From assembly GCF_023856365.1 (NCBI RefSeq), contig NC_064538.1:5845832-5909831 (forward strand): 64,000 bases of DNA. Direction: 5' to 3'. The first letter of the stretch is position 1, and every line of letters starts with the position of its first letter. The position numbers and the translations under genes are program-made. The stretch is from Brienomyrus brachyistius. Taxonomy: Eukaryota; Chordata; Actinopteri; Osteoglossiformes; Mormyridae. Below are positions 21,865-33,175 of the stretch, piece by piece. The notes under the pieces were generated by a model. The model had not been told where the DNA came from and made no database searches. It saw only the letters and a list, made by a program, of their open reading frames with translations.

Positions 21865-23385
21865 CCATGTGTAGAGTGTCTCTGGTTTTCCCCCCACAAA
21901 ATTACAAAATCATGTAGCAAGGTGAATTTCTGTGTAATAGTCAGCCAGTCAGCCATACTGTGCGACTGTGTGAGCGTGAGTCCTGCAGTGGCATACTGGT
22001 TCGGGGCATCTCCCCCCCCCTGCCCTGTGCCCTGTGCTTCCCTACATGGTGACCCTCAACTGGGTAATCTCTTACGGAAAACAGACGACAAATCCCTTGA
22101 GATAAGGCTGTCCGCAGCTGAATGTAAATCGGTGGGAATCCGGAAGGGTCTGGAAAAACGAGGGGTCATCAACATATCAATGGCTGACACGGGCGCTGAT
22201 GAGAGGAAGCTGGGTAATGGCAGGAGGGCAAATTAGCCTGTGTGGGCATGTCTCTGTAAGGGACTCGGTCAAACACAGAAGGGGGCCTAATGCCAATATC
22301 AGCATGACCTTTTTGGGAATTACAGGAGCGGCGGCGGAGAGAGAGTCCCCGCGACGGCCTGCCTGTCCCGGCGTCCGGAGGCGGCCATGGCCTTTACTGG
22401 CCGACAATCCTGCTCTTGTTAATCGTAATGGAGATATTAATGCCAGGGATTCCACCTGTCGGGGGTCGGGGCCTGTGGCACTAAAGCATTCCAGCGCTCA
22501 TTAAATTTAATCACACTTTTGCCGGGGTGAGGCTATGCTGCTGTCACCAGTTTGTGCAGGTTTTGTGATATTGGCTGATTGGGTGGCAGGTTATTTCTGT
22601 TTTATTTACCTTTTCTGTATGTTTTTTTCCGGAGAACAATGCATTCTGGGATGCGGTACAGTGCTTGAAAATGCCGCGGCAGCTTCTTCCTGTTATATTT
22701 ATGTTTTCATGCATGTTTTGTTCCTGAAGACCTATGTATTCCCTGGAAAACGCCACGGCGAACTGGCAGAGATTGATATGAAAGCCGCGGCCCAGTGTTG
22801 CAAAGTGAGCCTTGAGAATCACCGCGGGGCCGTCCGCGGCCGAGTCGCGATGCGGCGCCAGAAGACGGGCACCGACATGCCTGGCAGCCCTACTGGTGGG
22901 GAGGGATCTCGATGGCACCATCCGCTGCGTGTTCCCCTTGTGAAGGACGACGGCTGAGTCTCAGCTGTCAGCACTGAGCGCAGTGACTCTGATGGGGCAG
23001 TGAGTCGATCCCGGAAGGGGCCTCACATCCCGGCACACATCTCTCACGGATGAGCCACTGAGATATTCTTCAAACAGCTCCCACTGCACAGCTGCTTCCT
23101 CTTCGCTGCCGAACAACGGCACGTTACTCGGATACCTCGCTGGGGACGACAGCGGACCGTAGTGACATTTACTGTAATGGGAGCACAGCCCACACAGCTA
23201 TAAGTTTCAGATGCAAAGTACATCCGTTCAGCAGACTGCTGCCTAACTGGTGCTGGGCTGCAGTGAGTCTGAAGACATGAGACACACTGAACGGGACGCC
23301 TGGATGCCGCACGGGAAGTGATCGTGCAATTTAGGGAACCTGTTCACCTAAACACATGTCTCTGCACTTTGGAAGGAAACTAGAG
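21865..23385. other. Gene-free sequence with CpG-rich islands
   Basis: CpG-dense stretches lie at 22320-22420 and 22770-22900. Between them, 22400-22520 has a homeodomain-like string TTAATCGTAATGGAGATATT (22419-22438) and TCATTAAATTTAATCAC, a possible conserved element. Open frames on both strands are CpG-rich artefacts with no recognisable domain. Confidence 0.4.
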
Positions 23386-23389
23386 TTCT

Positions 23390-23500
23390 GGGAAGGTAAC
23401 ATGCAAACACGGGGAGATCACACAGACACTACACACACATAGTTGGGGGGTATCAAACCCCAAACCTGGAGGCGTGAGGCTGCACACCCTACATACACCC
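23390..23500 (-). mobile_element. SINE-like retroposon, 5' fragment
   Basis: CATGCAAACACGGGGAGATC (23400-23419) and TATCAAACCCCAAACCTGG (23450-23468) are the complement of the head and B-box region of the family at 8038, and GCGTGAGGCTGCACA is the A-box side. Confidence 0.6.
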
Positions 23501-23775
23501 TACCTGGCAGATTCAATGGGCCACAGTATGTACCATCACAGCAAATTGTAGTTGGGACGAGGGATCTACTTGGTACCTGGATTGAAAAAATAGAAAATTG
23601 AAATTGGATTGAAAATCTAGCTGGATTCAAAGTGACGGCTGTACTTGGGGTTGCTTGGTCAGTGGATCCAAACCTTCTTGCTACACCCCTTCCCTAGAAT
23701 TGGGAATACAGCTTTAATATACTTTAATAACAAAGGGAATATGATCACACCATTATAATATTTGTTATTAATGTA

Positions 23776-24308
23776 CAGCTCTGGAGCAAATTAAGAGACC
23801 ACAGCAACGTTTTTAGTTTCATTCATTTCTCAATTCATGGGTATGCTTCAGTGTAAAATATATATAAATATACTGTATATATATGTATATATACATATAT
23901 ATATATGTAACCTCCAGCCTGGCTCTTCCCTGCTTCTTCCTGGCTTTATGGGACTTCAGTCCTGTTTCTACGAGCCTGTTATTAATTGTCCTAACAGTGC
24001 ACTTCACACCACATAATGTTTCCCATTGTTTTTGAAGGTCACTCGATATCATCCTCCAATTCACAAGGCACTGCTGGAGAAGTTGGCAGTCATCTCTGGC
24101 ATTGGAGAGTTACTTCCGTCTTATTCCTAGGTGGTCATTCCCAGTGTCTCCTGCTTCACATTGTTCTTGTGTACTGCGGAAATTTTGTGCCTGGAAGCGA
24201 GTTGCCACTCATTGTAGCCTTTTGGCAGTAGAACCAGGATTAAACCAGAATTTAACAATGCAGTTTCTTAAAAAATATGATGTGGTCTCTTGATATTTTC
24301 CAGAGCTG
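23776..24308 (-). mobile_element. Tc1-like transposon, internally deleted (533 bp)
   Basis: The ends are an inverted pair, CAGCTCTGGAGCAAATTAAG at 23776 and its decayed complement ending TTTTCCAGAGCTG at 24308, flanked by TA on both sides (23774-23775, 24309-24310). TA duplication is diagnostic of Tc1/mariner insertion. Minus-strand sequence from 24064 encodes MISSDLQKQWETLCG and VRTINNRLVETGLKSHKARK, a Tc1 helix-turn-helix segment. The DDE catalytic part is gone, replaced near 23856-23908 by an AT-dinucleotide stretch. Confidence 0.9.
23819..24064 (-). pseudogene. Tc1 transposase fragment (DNA-binding part only)
   Basis: About 50 residues match the second DNA-binding subdomain of Tc1-like transposases (NRLVETGLKSHKARKK). 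The frame then runs into repeated Ile-Tyr from the TA-rich junction and ends. There is no catalytic triad, so this is non-functional. Confidence 0.85.
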
Positions 24309-24388
24309 TATATTACCTCTGTCATGCCTTGTCCAATGAAAATATTATGAATGCAATGCATAATACATGTTAATGTGAACTAACTTAC

Positions 24389-24560
24389 ATGCTGCTGATG
24401 AATGTTCTATAAATGCATTATGAAGGTGCACTGAATGTTTTACAGATGCATTATCACGTAATCTTTCATGCTGCTTATGAATGTCCCATGAATGCATTAT
24501 AAATGTAATATGAAGGAACGCTGAATGTTCTATGAATACATTGTGAAGGTGTAGTTAATG
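24389..24560 (+). repeat. Two-copy tandem duplication, about 80-90 bp
   Basis: CATGCTGCTGATGAATGTTC at 24389 and CATGCTGCTTATGAATGTCC at 24467 begin two diverged copies. Both contain AATGCATTAT, GAAGG and CTGAATGTT words. Sequence just upstream (24330-24385) has similar ATGAATGCA words. Confidence 0.75.
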
Positions 24561-24561
24561 C

Positions 24562-25275
24562 AAAGCATTACAAAAGCAAAAAAAAACCCTTTACAAATCT
24601 ACATATTTCATTGGTAAATGTATATATTTACCTGGTGACTATGTAAGAAAACGACTATATGTAACTACTGTAAATAGCACATTCTAAGAATTGTTTCTGT
24701 GTTTAATTTATTAAAATATTCCCACCCAGTCACAAATAATAGACATGGAGCATTACTTTTCATTCAGCCCTCATACACATTATGCAGATACATGGCATGT
24801 CTTTTATGCGAAGATTATTTTGCTGAAACATTGTATCCTAAAGAATTTTCAGAGAATGTGGAGCTGAACAATTTCAAATTATTCTGAACATACCCAACAT
24901 TTTTTTCTTTGCAATATCATAAATGAAATTCCTTAGTTATTTTAAGCAATTTTTAACTTGGGGAGAAGGCCTTTTCGCGTTGAATCTCCCCTCATCTCAG
25001 AAAAATTACTTATTAATGTTGCTTTTCACATGCAAATAAGCTCCTATCAAGCCATGATCTGAGGAGACGAGACACACAGACAGGGAGAGTACAACTAAAT
25101 GATGTTTATCGGGAACTTTATCTTTAATCATCTCACCTCAGGCAATCATAACTATATTGTAATGAAGAAAAATGCATATAACGGCTGGCTGAAAATAATT
25201 AAATCAATGCTAGATAATAATTCAATTAATATAAGATGCACAATTTTTAAATCACTTCATATTTTGACATTTATT
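24562..25275. other. A/T-rich gene-free sequence
   Basis: No recognised element. AT-rich with short homopolymers. Confidence 0.45.
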
Positions 25276-25277
25276 TA

Positions 25278-25548
25278 CGTTTTATTTATGTTAGCACGTA
25301 CTTTTATCCAGCACAACCAGGGGTGGCACTAATTATTCTGTGCCCCTTGACACATCAGGTTGGGCCCCCAACCCAATATCATTTTTTTGTTTTTTTTTTA
25401 AAAAGGCATGGTTAGTCAGTCCCAAGAGTAACTGAGGCTTAAGGACCCTGCTCAACGGCTCAATAATGTAATCTTTCTGCTAAGCCTGGGATCTGAACCA
25501 GCAACCTTCTGACCACAACTTGCTAACTCACTGAGCCATATATTTAAC
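25278..25548 (-). mobile_element. V-SINE-like SINE, interrupted
   Basis: On the minus strand the A-box TGGCTCAGTGA and B-box GGTTCAGATCC are clear (complement of 25493-25545), and the core CAGTTACTCTTGGGACTGACT follows (complement near 25413-25433). The tail complement TTAGCACGTACTTTTATCC lies at 25291-25309. Between core and tail, 25312-25400 is foreign: a GGGGTGGCACTAATTATTC-type segment with GGGCCCCC words plus a T run, so another element probably inserted here. Confidence 0.75.
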
Positions 25549-25549
25549 G

Positions 25550-27685
25550 TCCCATATTTTATAAATATGAGTTTTAAGCTCTATTCCGGGTTCTTCGAGA
25601 TATCGTACATTTTTTCCCCCAACAGTTAGCGGCTTGTGGGAGGCGCGTGTCGTAACCGGTGCGTTTCGGCACACCGTTCCAACGCTCACAGCCTGTTCCC
25701 ACGAAGCTCGACAAAGAGTTTCCATTTAACATGAAAGAGGACGGCAGCTTGTCACAGCGCGACTTTAGCGGCGGCACAGCAACGACAACTGAGCCTGTGA
25801 TTCTCACCCTTACAAAACAGTCAGCTGCTGAAACGTCCCCAGGGTTACACTGTCAAATATTTGTTCTTCTCCTTGCCAAAGTAAAGAGTCCCCTCCCCCA
25901 TTGACAGCCCATCTTCCCCTGCTTCAGACACTCATTACAGCTCCGGAACGGATGTTTACTTTTCATAAAGCCTCATCGGAAAGGTGATGGATTCAGATTA
26001 ATAAAATATGAAGGTCATTAACATTCGCTGCCATCTCATTCTGTTCTTATTGCGTTGGGACTACACGCCGCTTATCTCACCGCCTGCTGCCAATCAGCTC
26101 GCAGATTGATGCGGCCGTAGTAGTGCGACGGTCTCCCAGAAGACTCGAGAACATGGCAACCCAGGTGAGCAATGGTGGTGGGCCCCCCAATTGACTCAAG
26201 GACCACTGTGGTTGTTTCCTTCATTAGTACATAACGCAATCTCAGAAATCCATTGCGCACCTTTCTGGCTAGGAATTATTTATACATCGCATGAACTGCA
26301 AACAATTATTATTTCTGTGATTTCGTTACGCCGAACACAATCTTCCCGAAAACACGTTTTCACAGAAAAAAAAAAACACGTCCTTTGTTCTTTTCGGTAA
26401 TTTACAACTGCGAAAATGGAGATAAATTTGTGCAGTTGTTCCATTGTACCGGAGCAGATGAGGTCTTCGCTCTGTGGCACGGTAACCGGTGGAGTGTTGG
26501 GGCGTGGGGGGGTGGGTGTTTGTCATGAGGTCACCCCAGTCCAACTGATTCGGTTGAAACTTGAGGTGTCCCAGAAGGCAATGGTGCAACTGGATCCAAG
26601 GAGTAAGAGACATAAATGTGGTTAACGCTCCCAGCGTCGCCTCACTGGTGAAAAGGGGTCGCTTTTCTCCAAAATAAGTACCTGCAAGATATTATTCACA
26701 CACATTTTCTGACATGCCAGGACGGGTCTGTAAGATATTTGTGGGTTTATTCTCCACTGAATTAATACATTACAATACATTAAGTTGAATTAAAAAGACA
26801 TTAAAATCAAATATTCTTAAACAACTGTGTCTTAGATTGATCTCCATCATGCATTGTGAATAAGAATTGCAACGCTGACACAATTTCATACAGGGCTCGA
26901 GATATTTTATTTTCCCTCGGATTACACAAGAAACAGCTCTTTGAATATATAATGCCCTATTATGTTGTAAAACGTGAACAAAGATTAGAAAAGTGGTTTA
27001 TTTTGTAAAACGCAATCGCTATAATTACGCCAGTGGAACTGGAGAGTTTGAATTCGGGATAAATAATGCATGTGGGACGATCATCATCGCCACCCCGGCG
27101 GGATTCAATATCCCACAATTAATTGTTCAAACGAAAGAGTCCGTTTAATAATTCAAAGTGCTGTTTGTACGGATTAAAGGGACGGATATCTCGGCACCAT
27201 CTGTAATGCCGCCGTCCTCGGGAGATCGTCGCGAGCCTCTTCTCTGCATGGCCTTCGCTACGGAAAGCAGCGGGTGACTAAACAGCACACCGTGGATAAG
27301 CCTCACTTGGACTGTGGCCAGGACAGGAAGAAAAAAAAAACTAAACAGTATCCAGCGGTTGTTTACAGTATTTGTAATTGTTTTCTTTATCGCTATTACG
27401 ATATCCTTTTCAGGGTTGCGGTGCAAAATTCCCCCACAGGGAGTTACCGGCTTGAACCGCGGGACGTGAGTGTCCAGACTCGTTAATTTCGTTTGTGTTC
27501 TCCTTTCTGCCCCCTCCGGTGAAAGTTATTAGCAGTGAGGGAAGTAAATCGCCATGCCGACAGAGTCAAGGTGGCAGATTAAAACGGGAAAAAACCTCCT
27601 ACTGCCAGTGTGGCTAATTTATACACAAAATATTGCGCCTCTGTTTCCTCCACCCCGTTTTTAATCCCCCCCCCCCTTTTAGGTA
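25550..27685. other. Gene-free sequence
   Basis: Complex DNA with possible conserved patches, for example 25975-26110 (TTCAGATTAATAAAATATGA, 25992-26011) and 27000-27140. No coding similarity. Confidence 0.4.
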
Positions 27686-27687
27686 GG

Positions 27688-27905
27688 CCTGTCTGACAGC
27701 CTTTTACCTGACAGATAAGAGTGAATAATTAATTTATCAGAAAAGCCCAGACTCTAATCCCTGGTGTCCTGCAGATAAGAGAGGTTTTATTCAAGATGCT
27801 TTCGCCGATAGACATTTTCTCCCCCCGCTAGGCCCCCGTTAATAAGCCTGTCAAGGACGGCACGGCGAGCCCAGGGGTCTGTCTCTCTCAGGTTATCTCC
27901 CTGCC
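27688..27905. promoter_or_regulatory. Candidate conserved non-coding element
   Basis: Contains GACAGATAAGAGTGAATAAT (27711-27730), AATTAATTTATCAG and a second CAGATAAGAGAGG, so GATA-type words recur within 70 bp beside homeodomain-type words. Named from motif content only. Confidence 0.25.
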
Positions 27906-28305
27906 GCACGCTCCTCTCTCCCTCTGACAGGCGAGGGCGACTGGGTCACGAGGCCTTCAGAGCCACGGGAGAGACGGTCCCCGAGCTTCCGGAGGTACAC
28001 GGCCGGCTCTGATGTTGGGGGCCCGGCTCACTGAAGCAGCCTGGCCGCGTATCGGTCGGGGCTTCGATGGAAATGGAGGCCTTACCTGAAGGGGGAGTAG
28101 CCTCGGAGGGGGGGCAGTGGGACAAGGAGGAGAATTCCGTCTGAAGGAAATCTGAAAGGAGGTCTACACTTGTTTTCTTCGTCTTTAGGGATGAGCCAAC
28201 CCAATATGAACTTGGTGGATGGGGGTGGGGGTGGGGGGCCGTCTTCAAAAGTCCCCATTTCTGGGGGAGATTAGTTCGGAGAAATTGTGGAAGGCATCAC
28301 GGGCG
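27906..28305. other. Gene-free GC-rich sequence
   Basis: Contains GGGGGTGGGGGTGGGG near 28220. The open minus-strand frame is low complexity and resembles no protein. Confidence 0.45.
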
Positions 28306-28309
28306 CAGT

Positions 28310-28436
28310 AGGGGCATGGATGCCCTGCCAGATTCTGGGGGCCTGACACTTCGCAAGGGCCCATGAATATCTCAAAAATATGTCAAATATAATACATACA
28401 GAGGGCCCACAATTCCTAGGTTTGGCCCCTGAGTGG
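28310..28436. mobile_element. GGGCCC-rich dispersed repeat, second copy
   Basis: GCAAGGGCCCATGAATATCT and ACAGAGGGCCCACAATTCCT match in style and order the fragment at 21735. No target duplication is seen. Confidence 0.4.
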
Positions 28437-28734
28437 CGTATTGTTTTCCGTGATGGAGTCTCAGCAATTCACAGCGTCAATTGACTTTCAGAGCGGCGTG
28501 TGTGCCTTTAAATGGAGCGACCCACTGTGTACGGCTGCTTAGGGGACGCCCACTTCTCAATTTCACTGAAACGAAATGAACTTTCCTCAGGTTCCAACTC
28601 GGTTCCTTATTTTATTTTTTTCCAAGCCAGGGGGGTGTGCAAGCCCATAATCTGTATGACAAGCAGGGGCCCCGCAGCTCACATGACAAGCTTTTCCTCG
28701 TTTGCTCATTTACGCTGCATCTTATAAGGTTTCC

Positions 28735-28872
28735 TGCCAACCACTTAGGTCCAACTAATCAGCTAAATTACTGCGACGTCACCGGATGACCTGGGGTTAA
28801 TTAGACGAAAGAGAACTAATTATGAAAAGCAATTAAACCTGCATCCATAAAACAAAGTGAGACGTAAACACA
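28735..28872. promoter_or_regulatory. Candidate enhancer: CRE plus TAAT-core cluster
   Basis: A CRE-like GACGTCAC (28775-28782) is followed by TTAATTAG (28797-28804), CTAATTAT (28816-28823), CAATTAAA (28830-28837) and CATCCATAAAA, a Hox/Cdx-like word. Four homeodomain-type sites within 60 bp is strong local enrichment in otherwise non-AT-simple DNA. Function is inferred. Confidence 0.35.
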
Positions 28873-28964
28873 TGGGAAGGGGGGAGAAGAAGATCCCTGT
28901 TGAGGAAAAAAAAACGCTTTTTATTCATATTATATTGAGTGGAGGATATATTTATAATTTCATT

Positions 28965-29096
28965 CAGTACCGGTCCTAGCTGTTGGACACCCTAGGGGAG
29001 CATCAGCTCCAGAGCCCCCCATTCAACGCAAAGTGAAATTGGCTGGCAAGTCGGCACCCCCTCAGAAATTAGCGCCTGTAGGACTGACCCGCCCTG
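28965..29096. mobile_element. hAT-like miniature element (132 bp)
   Basis: Begins CAGTACCGGTCCTAGC and ends with the complement-type GTAGGACTGACCCGCCCTG, giving imperfect inverted termini of the CAGGGCCGGTCCTAG style. The flanking eight bases (ATTTCATT and TTTTATTT) only weakly resemble a target duplication. Confidence 0.55.
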
Positions 29097-29099
29097 TTT

Positions 29100-30345
29100 T
29101 TATTTTTTGCACATGATATTTCATTTCAAATATTATTCAAAATATACATTACTGTGTTGCCCAGTAACCGTAATAGAACGAAATTTGAGATTATGACACT
29201 AATAAATTACTTTAATTATCGAAACAGGGACAAATTATCCAACAAATGGGCAATTTTAAGTGGAATCGGTCAAAAAAAATATTTGTGGCTACAGTTATTA
29301 ACAGGAATACAAAAGATTGTCAGATCTAACAGAAGAGTCTACAGCTATGAGAACAGACAACAGATACCTTGCACTTTAAGTGGAAAAGATGGAAGACAGA
29401 AGTCATTAGGAGATTAAGGCTAGCTAATTAAAGATTAGTGAAGGGTGATTAAACAATACCTTTCCCTCATTCTCAACCCATCTGCATATATAACTGCTTC
29501 GGCTTGAAGACACCTTAAATGACACGGAATTACCCGGAAAGTTACAACACTTGACAGGGTACACTGTGAAATATTAAAGCTGGCAGCGACTGGGAATGAA
29601 AGTGCGAAAAAGAAACCCTTTTTTCCGGAATCTTCCTTACATTCCTGCCTCAGCTCCTGGGAGCCGTTGGTTAAATCTAATAAAGTCTTCATTCACCCTC
29701 GGCAGCAGTGTCCGAATGGGCACCGGCATGTCCTCGTACATTTTGTAATCACCCGGAGGAACACATCGCATTCAGCGGTCCCTCTTAAACATGCGAAATC
29801 ATATAAGAGTCCATCCTCTTTCTGACATTTTAATTGAAAAATTGGAGGCTTTCAAGGGCCAAAAGACTCATTTCATGAAAGCTCTCAGCCCCAGTGCCGA
29901 GTGACATAAATGTGGCCAGAGGCATTATGAAGTTCCCAAATACCTAGCATGCCATGTGTAGGTGGCATCAAAGATCTCCATGCGGATGATTCAACAAAGA
30001 GCATCATTCTCAGATTTAAAAGGCAGGTTAAAAACGGACTGGTAGTAGTTAGCTAGTAATGTTCCTGTTGCATGGCAACCATGCATTGTTTGTTCGGTTT
30101 TTGTATTCTCTGGTGGACGAGTGAATTGTAAAGAATACGATTATGTAAAAATGAGAATGACATGGTAATATTGTTTTTTAATGCTCTGCAGATGTTACTG
30201 GAAAGCCGCGTTGCCCATGAGATTTGGCTTTTCGTGTGAGTGAAGCCGCTTTGCTCAATGTTTAATGGGCATCTTTATCTGTGACTTTAATCCTAAGAGG
30301 GGTGTTACCTCTGTATGATTGGTTAAGGAAAGATAGACCCATTAT
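29100..30345. other. Gene-free sequence
   Basis: Complex DNA. A stretch around 29800-29990 (TTTTAATTGAAAAATTGGAGG) looks non-repetitive and could be conserved. No coding signal. Confidence 0.4.
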
Positions 30346-30860
30346 CATGCATTGCAGTCACTACACCCCCCTCCCTCCCACCCCCCCCCCCAGTGGTCCC
30401 AGGTTGTCGTTTCTAAATTAAAATTTAAAAAAAAAACTCTACTGAATCATTTTGAAAGTCCACTTCTCAGCTTTATTGTGTTAAAACATCTACATCAAGG
30501 TGGGCAGAGAAGAGTCGTGATATTGAGTGTGACTCCCCCCCCCCCCCCCCCCCCCCCAATGATTGGACCGCCTCTCTACCCCCCCAGCTGTTCAGTACCC
30601 ACCCCATACCTTCTACTCTGCCTCTGCACGTAGGCAGCAGCCCCCCCCCCCCCCAGCCATCACCAAATCCGCTCTCCCACTTTGCTGGAGGGATCAATTC
30701 AGCACAGGGACTCTCTATCTCCCATCTGTACGATGTTTGATGTGGGGCATGGGTGGAACTGTAAACATGTGTATTCTTCCCAGCTGTGACTGTTGGGGGG
30801 GGGGGGGGGGGTTATGTTTGTCTGTGTTTGGTGGGGAGGGGGGTTGGGGGCGATGCCAGT
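30346..30860. repeat. Cluster of long C and G homopolymers
   Basis: C runs of 23 at 30535-30557 and 14 at 30641-30654, and a G run of 17 at 30795-30811, lie within 300 bp together with many shorter ones. Frames through this stretch are low-complexity proline or glycine and are not genes. Confidence 0.9.
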
Positions 30861-30861
30861 C

Positions 30862-32040
30862 AGTCCGTCTACTGAGCATAGACTAACAGAAAATTCATCG
30901 CTGCTCTGCTTCATTAAAACGAAAATATAAAGAGCAAAACAGACCAACAAAAGCCTCATCTGTGTGTAACCAAAATGTGCGATCATCACCCTGCACTGAC
31001 GATGAAGATGATTTTATTACTGAGCGGCTAACATCCAAAATTCAAATTGATACATTTTTGGGCCTTTGAGGACCAATCACAGACACCGGATGCCTCAGAA
31101 GTCCGGGGCATTGAGGCTGAATCCCAGAATGATTCCAAACGAGCCCCGAATGATTCGTTTGACTCAGAAGTTTTAACAGCCATGCTCTCGGTTTGAGAAC
31201 AGACGCTAAGCCCCAGAAGGAGTCCTGAGCCACACCACGAAATAATGAAAGCATCAAAAAAGCAACACCGCAAAACAATTTCAGTTAAAGCATCAAAATT
31301 CTGAGCGATGCGTCTGCCATTCCAGCAACAACTTTCTGAGTTGTCACAGAGGTGCTGTCCAGCAGGGATGGATAAGAAGTTAACTGGGGATTAGCGATGA
31401 CTGATGTGATATAAATGCCATTTAATTTCAGAACGCTTAACCCATTTTAGAACGTTTTCTGCCAGGAAATGTATTTCTTTTCCCTGTCGTGTCACAATGA
31501 CCGGAGAATCAGTGTTGTTTTCTTAAGTGGAAGAGCGTTCCTCTTCAGCAAACCTGGTAGGGAACGTTTCGCCTTCATCAGACGAGTTTCAGTACTGTGC
31601 TAGTCATTGCTTTGTCAGAATCACTTATTTGCCGGTAAGCTAAGGATCCGAGTCGAAGTGGTACCGAAGGATTTGCGTATGTTTTACCTCTTTTGGTCGA
31701 CCACTGCTTTTGTTTTTGGTCCACATATCATCCCTCAGACAGAAGGAGCCGTATCATGTCTGTTCAATAAGCATGAAATATTTTATCCGGTTCACCGAAG
31801 GCAGGGGGGGAAACCGGGGTGCTTGTGGGGTTAAACAGGAGAGTGGTGCATCTGTGTCGGAGGCGGCGGGCCGAGGGCATGCATGTGTGTGCGTATGTAT
31901 AAGTATGATATGTATGAACACATCGCTCGTAGCGTTGTTTTTTGTTTCTGCATGCATGTCCGCAAGTGCACCTTTGCATGCATGTTCATGTTTCTCCCGT
32001 GCGTGCTCGTGCATGTAACTGCGAGTTTGCGTGCTGGTGG
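30862..32040. other. Gene-free sequence
   Basis: No recognised element. A GC/AT-alternating stretch at 31870-32010 is rich in GCATGCATG words, which makes long frames on both strands. Confidence 0.45.
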
Positions 32041-32045
32041 TGGGC

Positions 32046-32352
32046 GGTGTGCATCTCAGCAGGCTAGGCATCTATGCATGTGATCAGAAGGTCACTGGCT
32101 CAAATACCGCAATCAACAGTCAGATGCCACCATTGGATCCTGGAGAGGGACCTTTTACCCCCCCCCCCCAAAACGCTCCAGGGGGGCCGGCTAAATGGCC
32201 TGACCCTGAGCTCGGACCCCAGGCTTCACTCTCAGTTGTGTATATGTGTGTGTATTTCTCAAAGGAGAGCAAAATGAAATATACAAGAGGAAGCATTCCT
32301 ATGTACTTGTGCAAACGAGAAATAAAATGGCATCATTTTATAAAAAAAAAAA
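32046..32352 (+). mobile_element. V-SINE-like SINE, full length, type-2 tail
   Basis: The A-box-like TGCATCTCAGCAGG (32050-32063) and B-box-like GGCTCAAATACC (32097-32108) are 33 nt apart. The core follows, with GGGACCTTTTACCCC, CGCTCCAGGGGGGCCGGCT and GGCCTGACCCTGAG. The tail is TGTATATGTGTGTGTATTTC then AAAGGAGAGCAAAATG, ending GAAATAAAATGGCATC and an A run. This tail differs from the TTTTATCC tail of the other copies. Confidence 0.8.
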
Positions 32353-32353
32353 T

Positions 32354-33140
32354 GCAAGCACTGCGTGGGAGTGATATCTTATTGCACCAGTCACAGTGAT
32401 ACACAGTCACACCCTCCCCTATAATAAACTGCATAATATTCTGCAAATGATACCTTTATGTCTCCATAAACCTGCTGCTATATTCTGTTTGGTTCTAGCG
32501 ACACTGGTGTTAGGGCAGCACGGCCGGGTTATTCTCATTGCTAACGATGGTAACACTCGTACATAATGCGCCGTATGAGTTTTGAGTGAGGAAATGGGGG
32601 ACTGGGCATCCCTTCACCAGTTACCGTGTTATGCCAGACACTGGGCCATTATTGGTCATTCTTGGTTGCGTGTTTGCGTTGCCCGTTCTGTAGACAAAGA
32701 CGAGCACATTTCAAGGTCAGTGCTGAACATTCTCCTCTGTCTGACGCGTGCCGGTCTCGGGCCAAGGACCCCACCCCCCCCCCCCCCCCCCGACCCCCCC
32801 TCAACCCCATCACCAGCACCCAATCCCTGATCTGACTGCCTCAGAAAGTATTCCCGATACCTCTGCTTATCTCCCTGATGCTTTTAATCTCCGTTGGAAC
32901 CACAGGAGTGTGGAGGCAGAGGCCTGTCATTGTCTGGGCAGCTGAACCTGTGACCTTTTCAATTCCGGCCGACGTTCCAAAGCCCTTCCGCTCCGGCGGC
33001 CTCACGTCGGCGCACAAAGGTGCCATTTGCTTTTCATCCCACCACCCCCACCCCCAACCCCCACCCGATAAGGAAGAAGAGAAAACATTGTATATTGTAA
33101 TGCTTGCTCACCTCTCTGACACTCGCAAAATTGAAGCCCG
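32354..33140. other. Gene-free sequence with a C18 run
   Basis: The C run at 32774-32791 and nearby proline-rich frames are homopolymer artefacts. No element is recognised. Confidence 0.5.
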
Positions 33141-33148
33141 GGAGAAGG

Positions 33149-33174
33149 ATCGATACAAATTAAAAGCAAATAAA
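33149..33174 (+). repeat. 26-bp motif, copy A
   Basis: Reads ATCGATACAAATTAAAAG then CAAATAAA. It differs at one base from the string at 34904-34929. Not low complexity, so chance is unlikely. Confidence 0.7.
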
Positions 33175-33175
33175 A

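Noticed and set aside
22535..22957. 140-codon plus frame with hydrophobic start
   Set aside because: CpG-rich tail and an equally open minus frame. No recognisable family, no transcript support.
30758..30790. miR-30-like seed TGTAAACAT with CAGCTGTGAC downstream
   Set aside because: The middle of the mature sequence differs and no hairpin partner arm is present.
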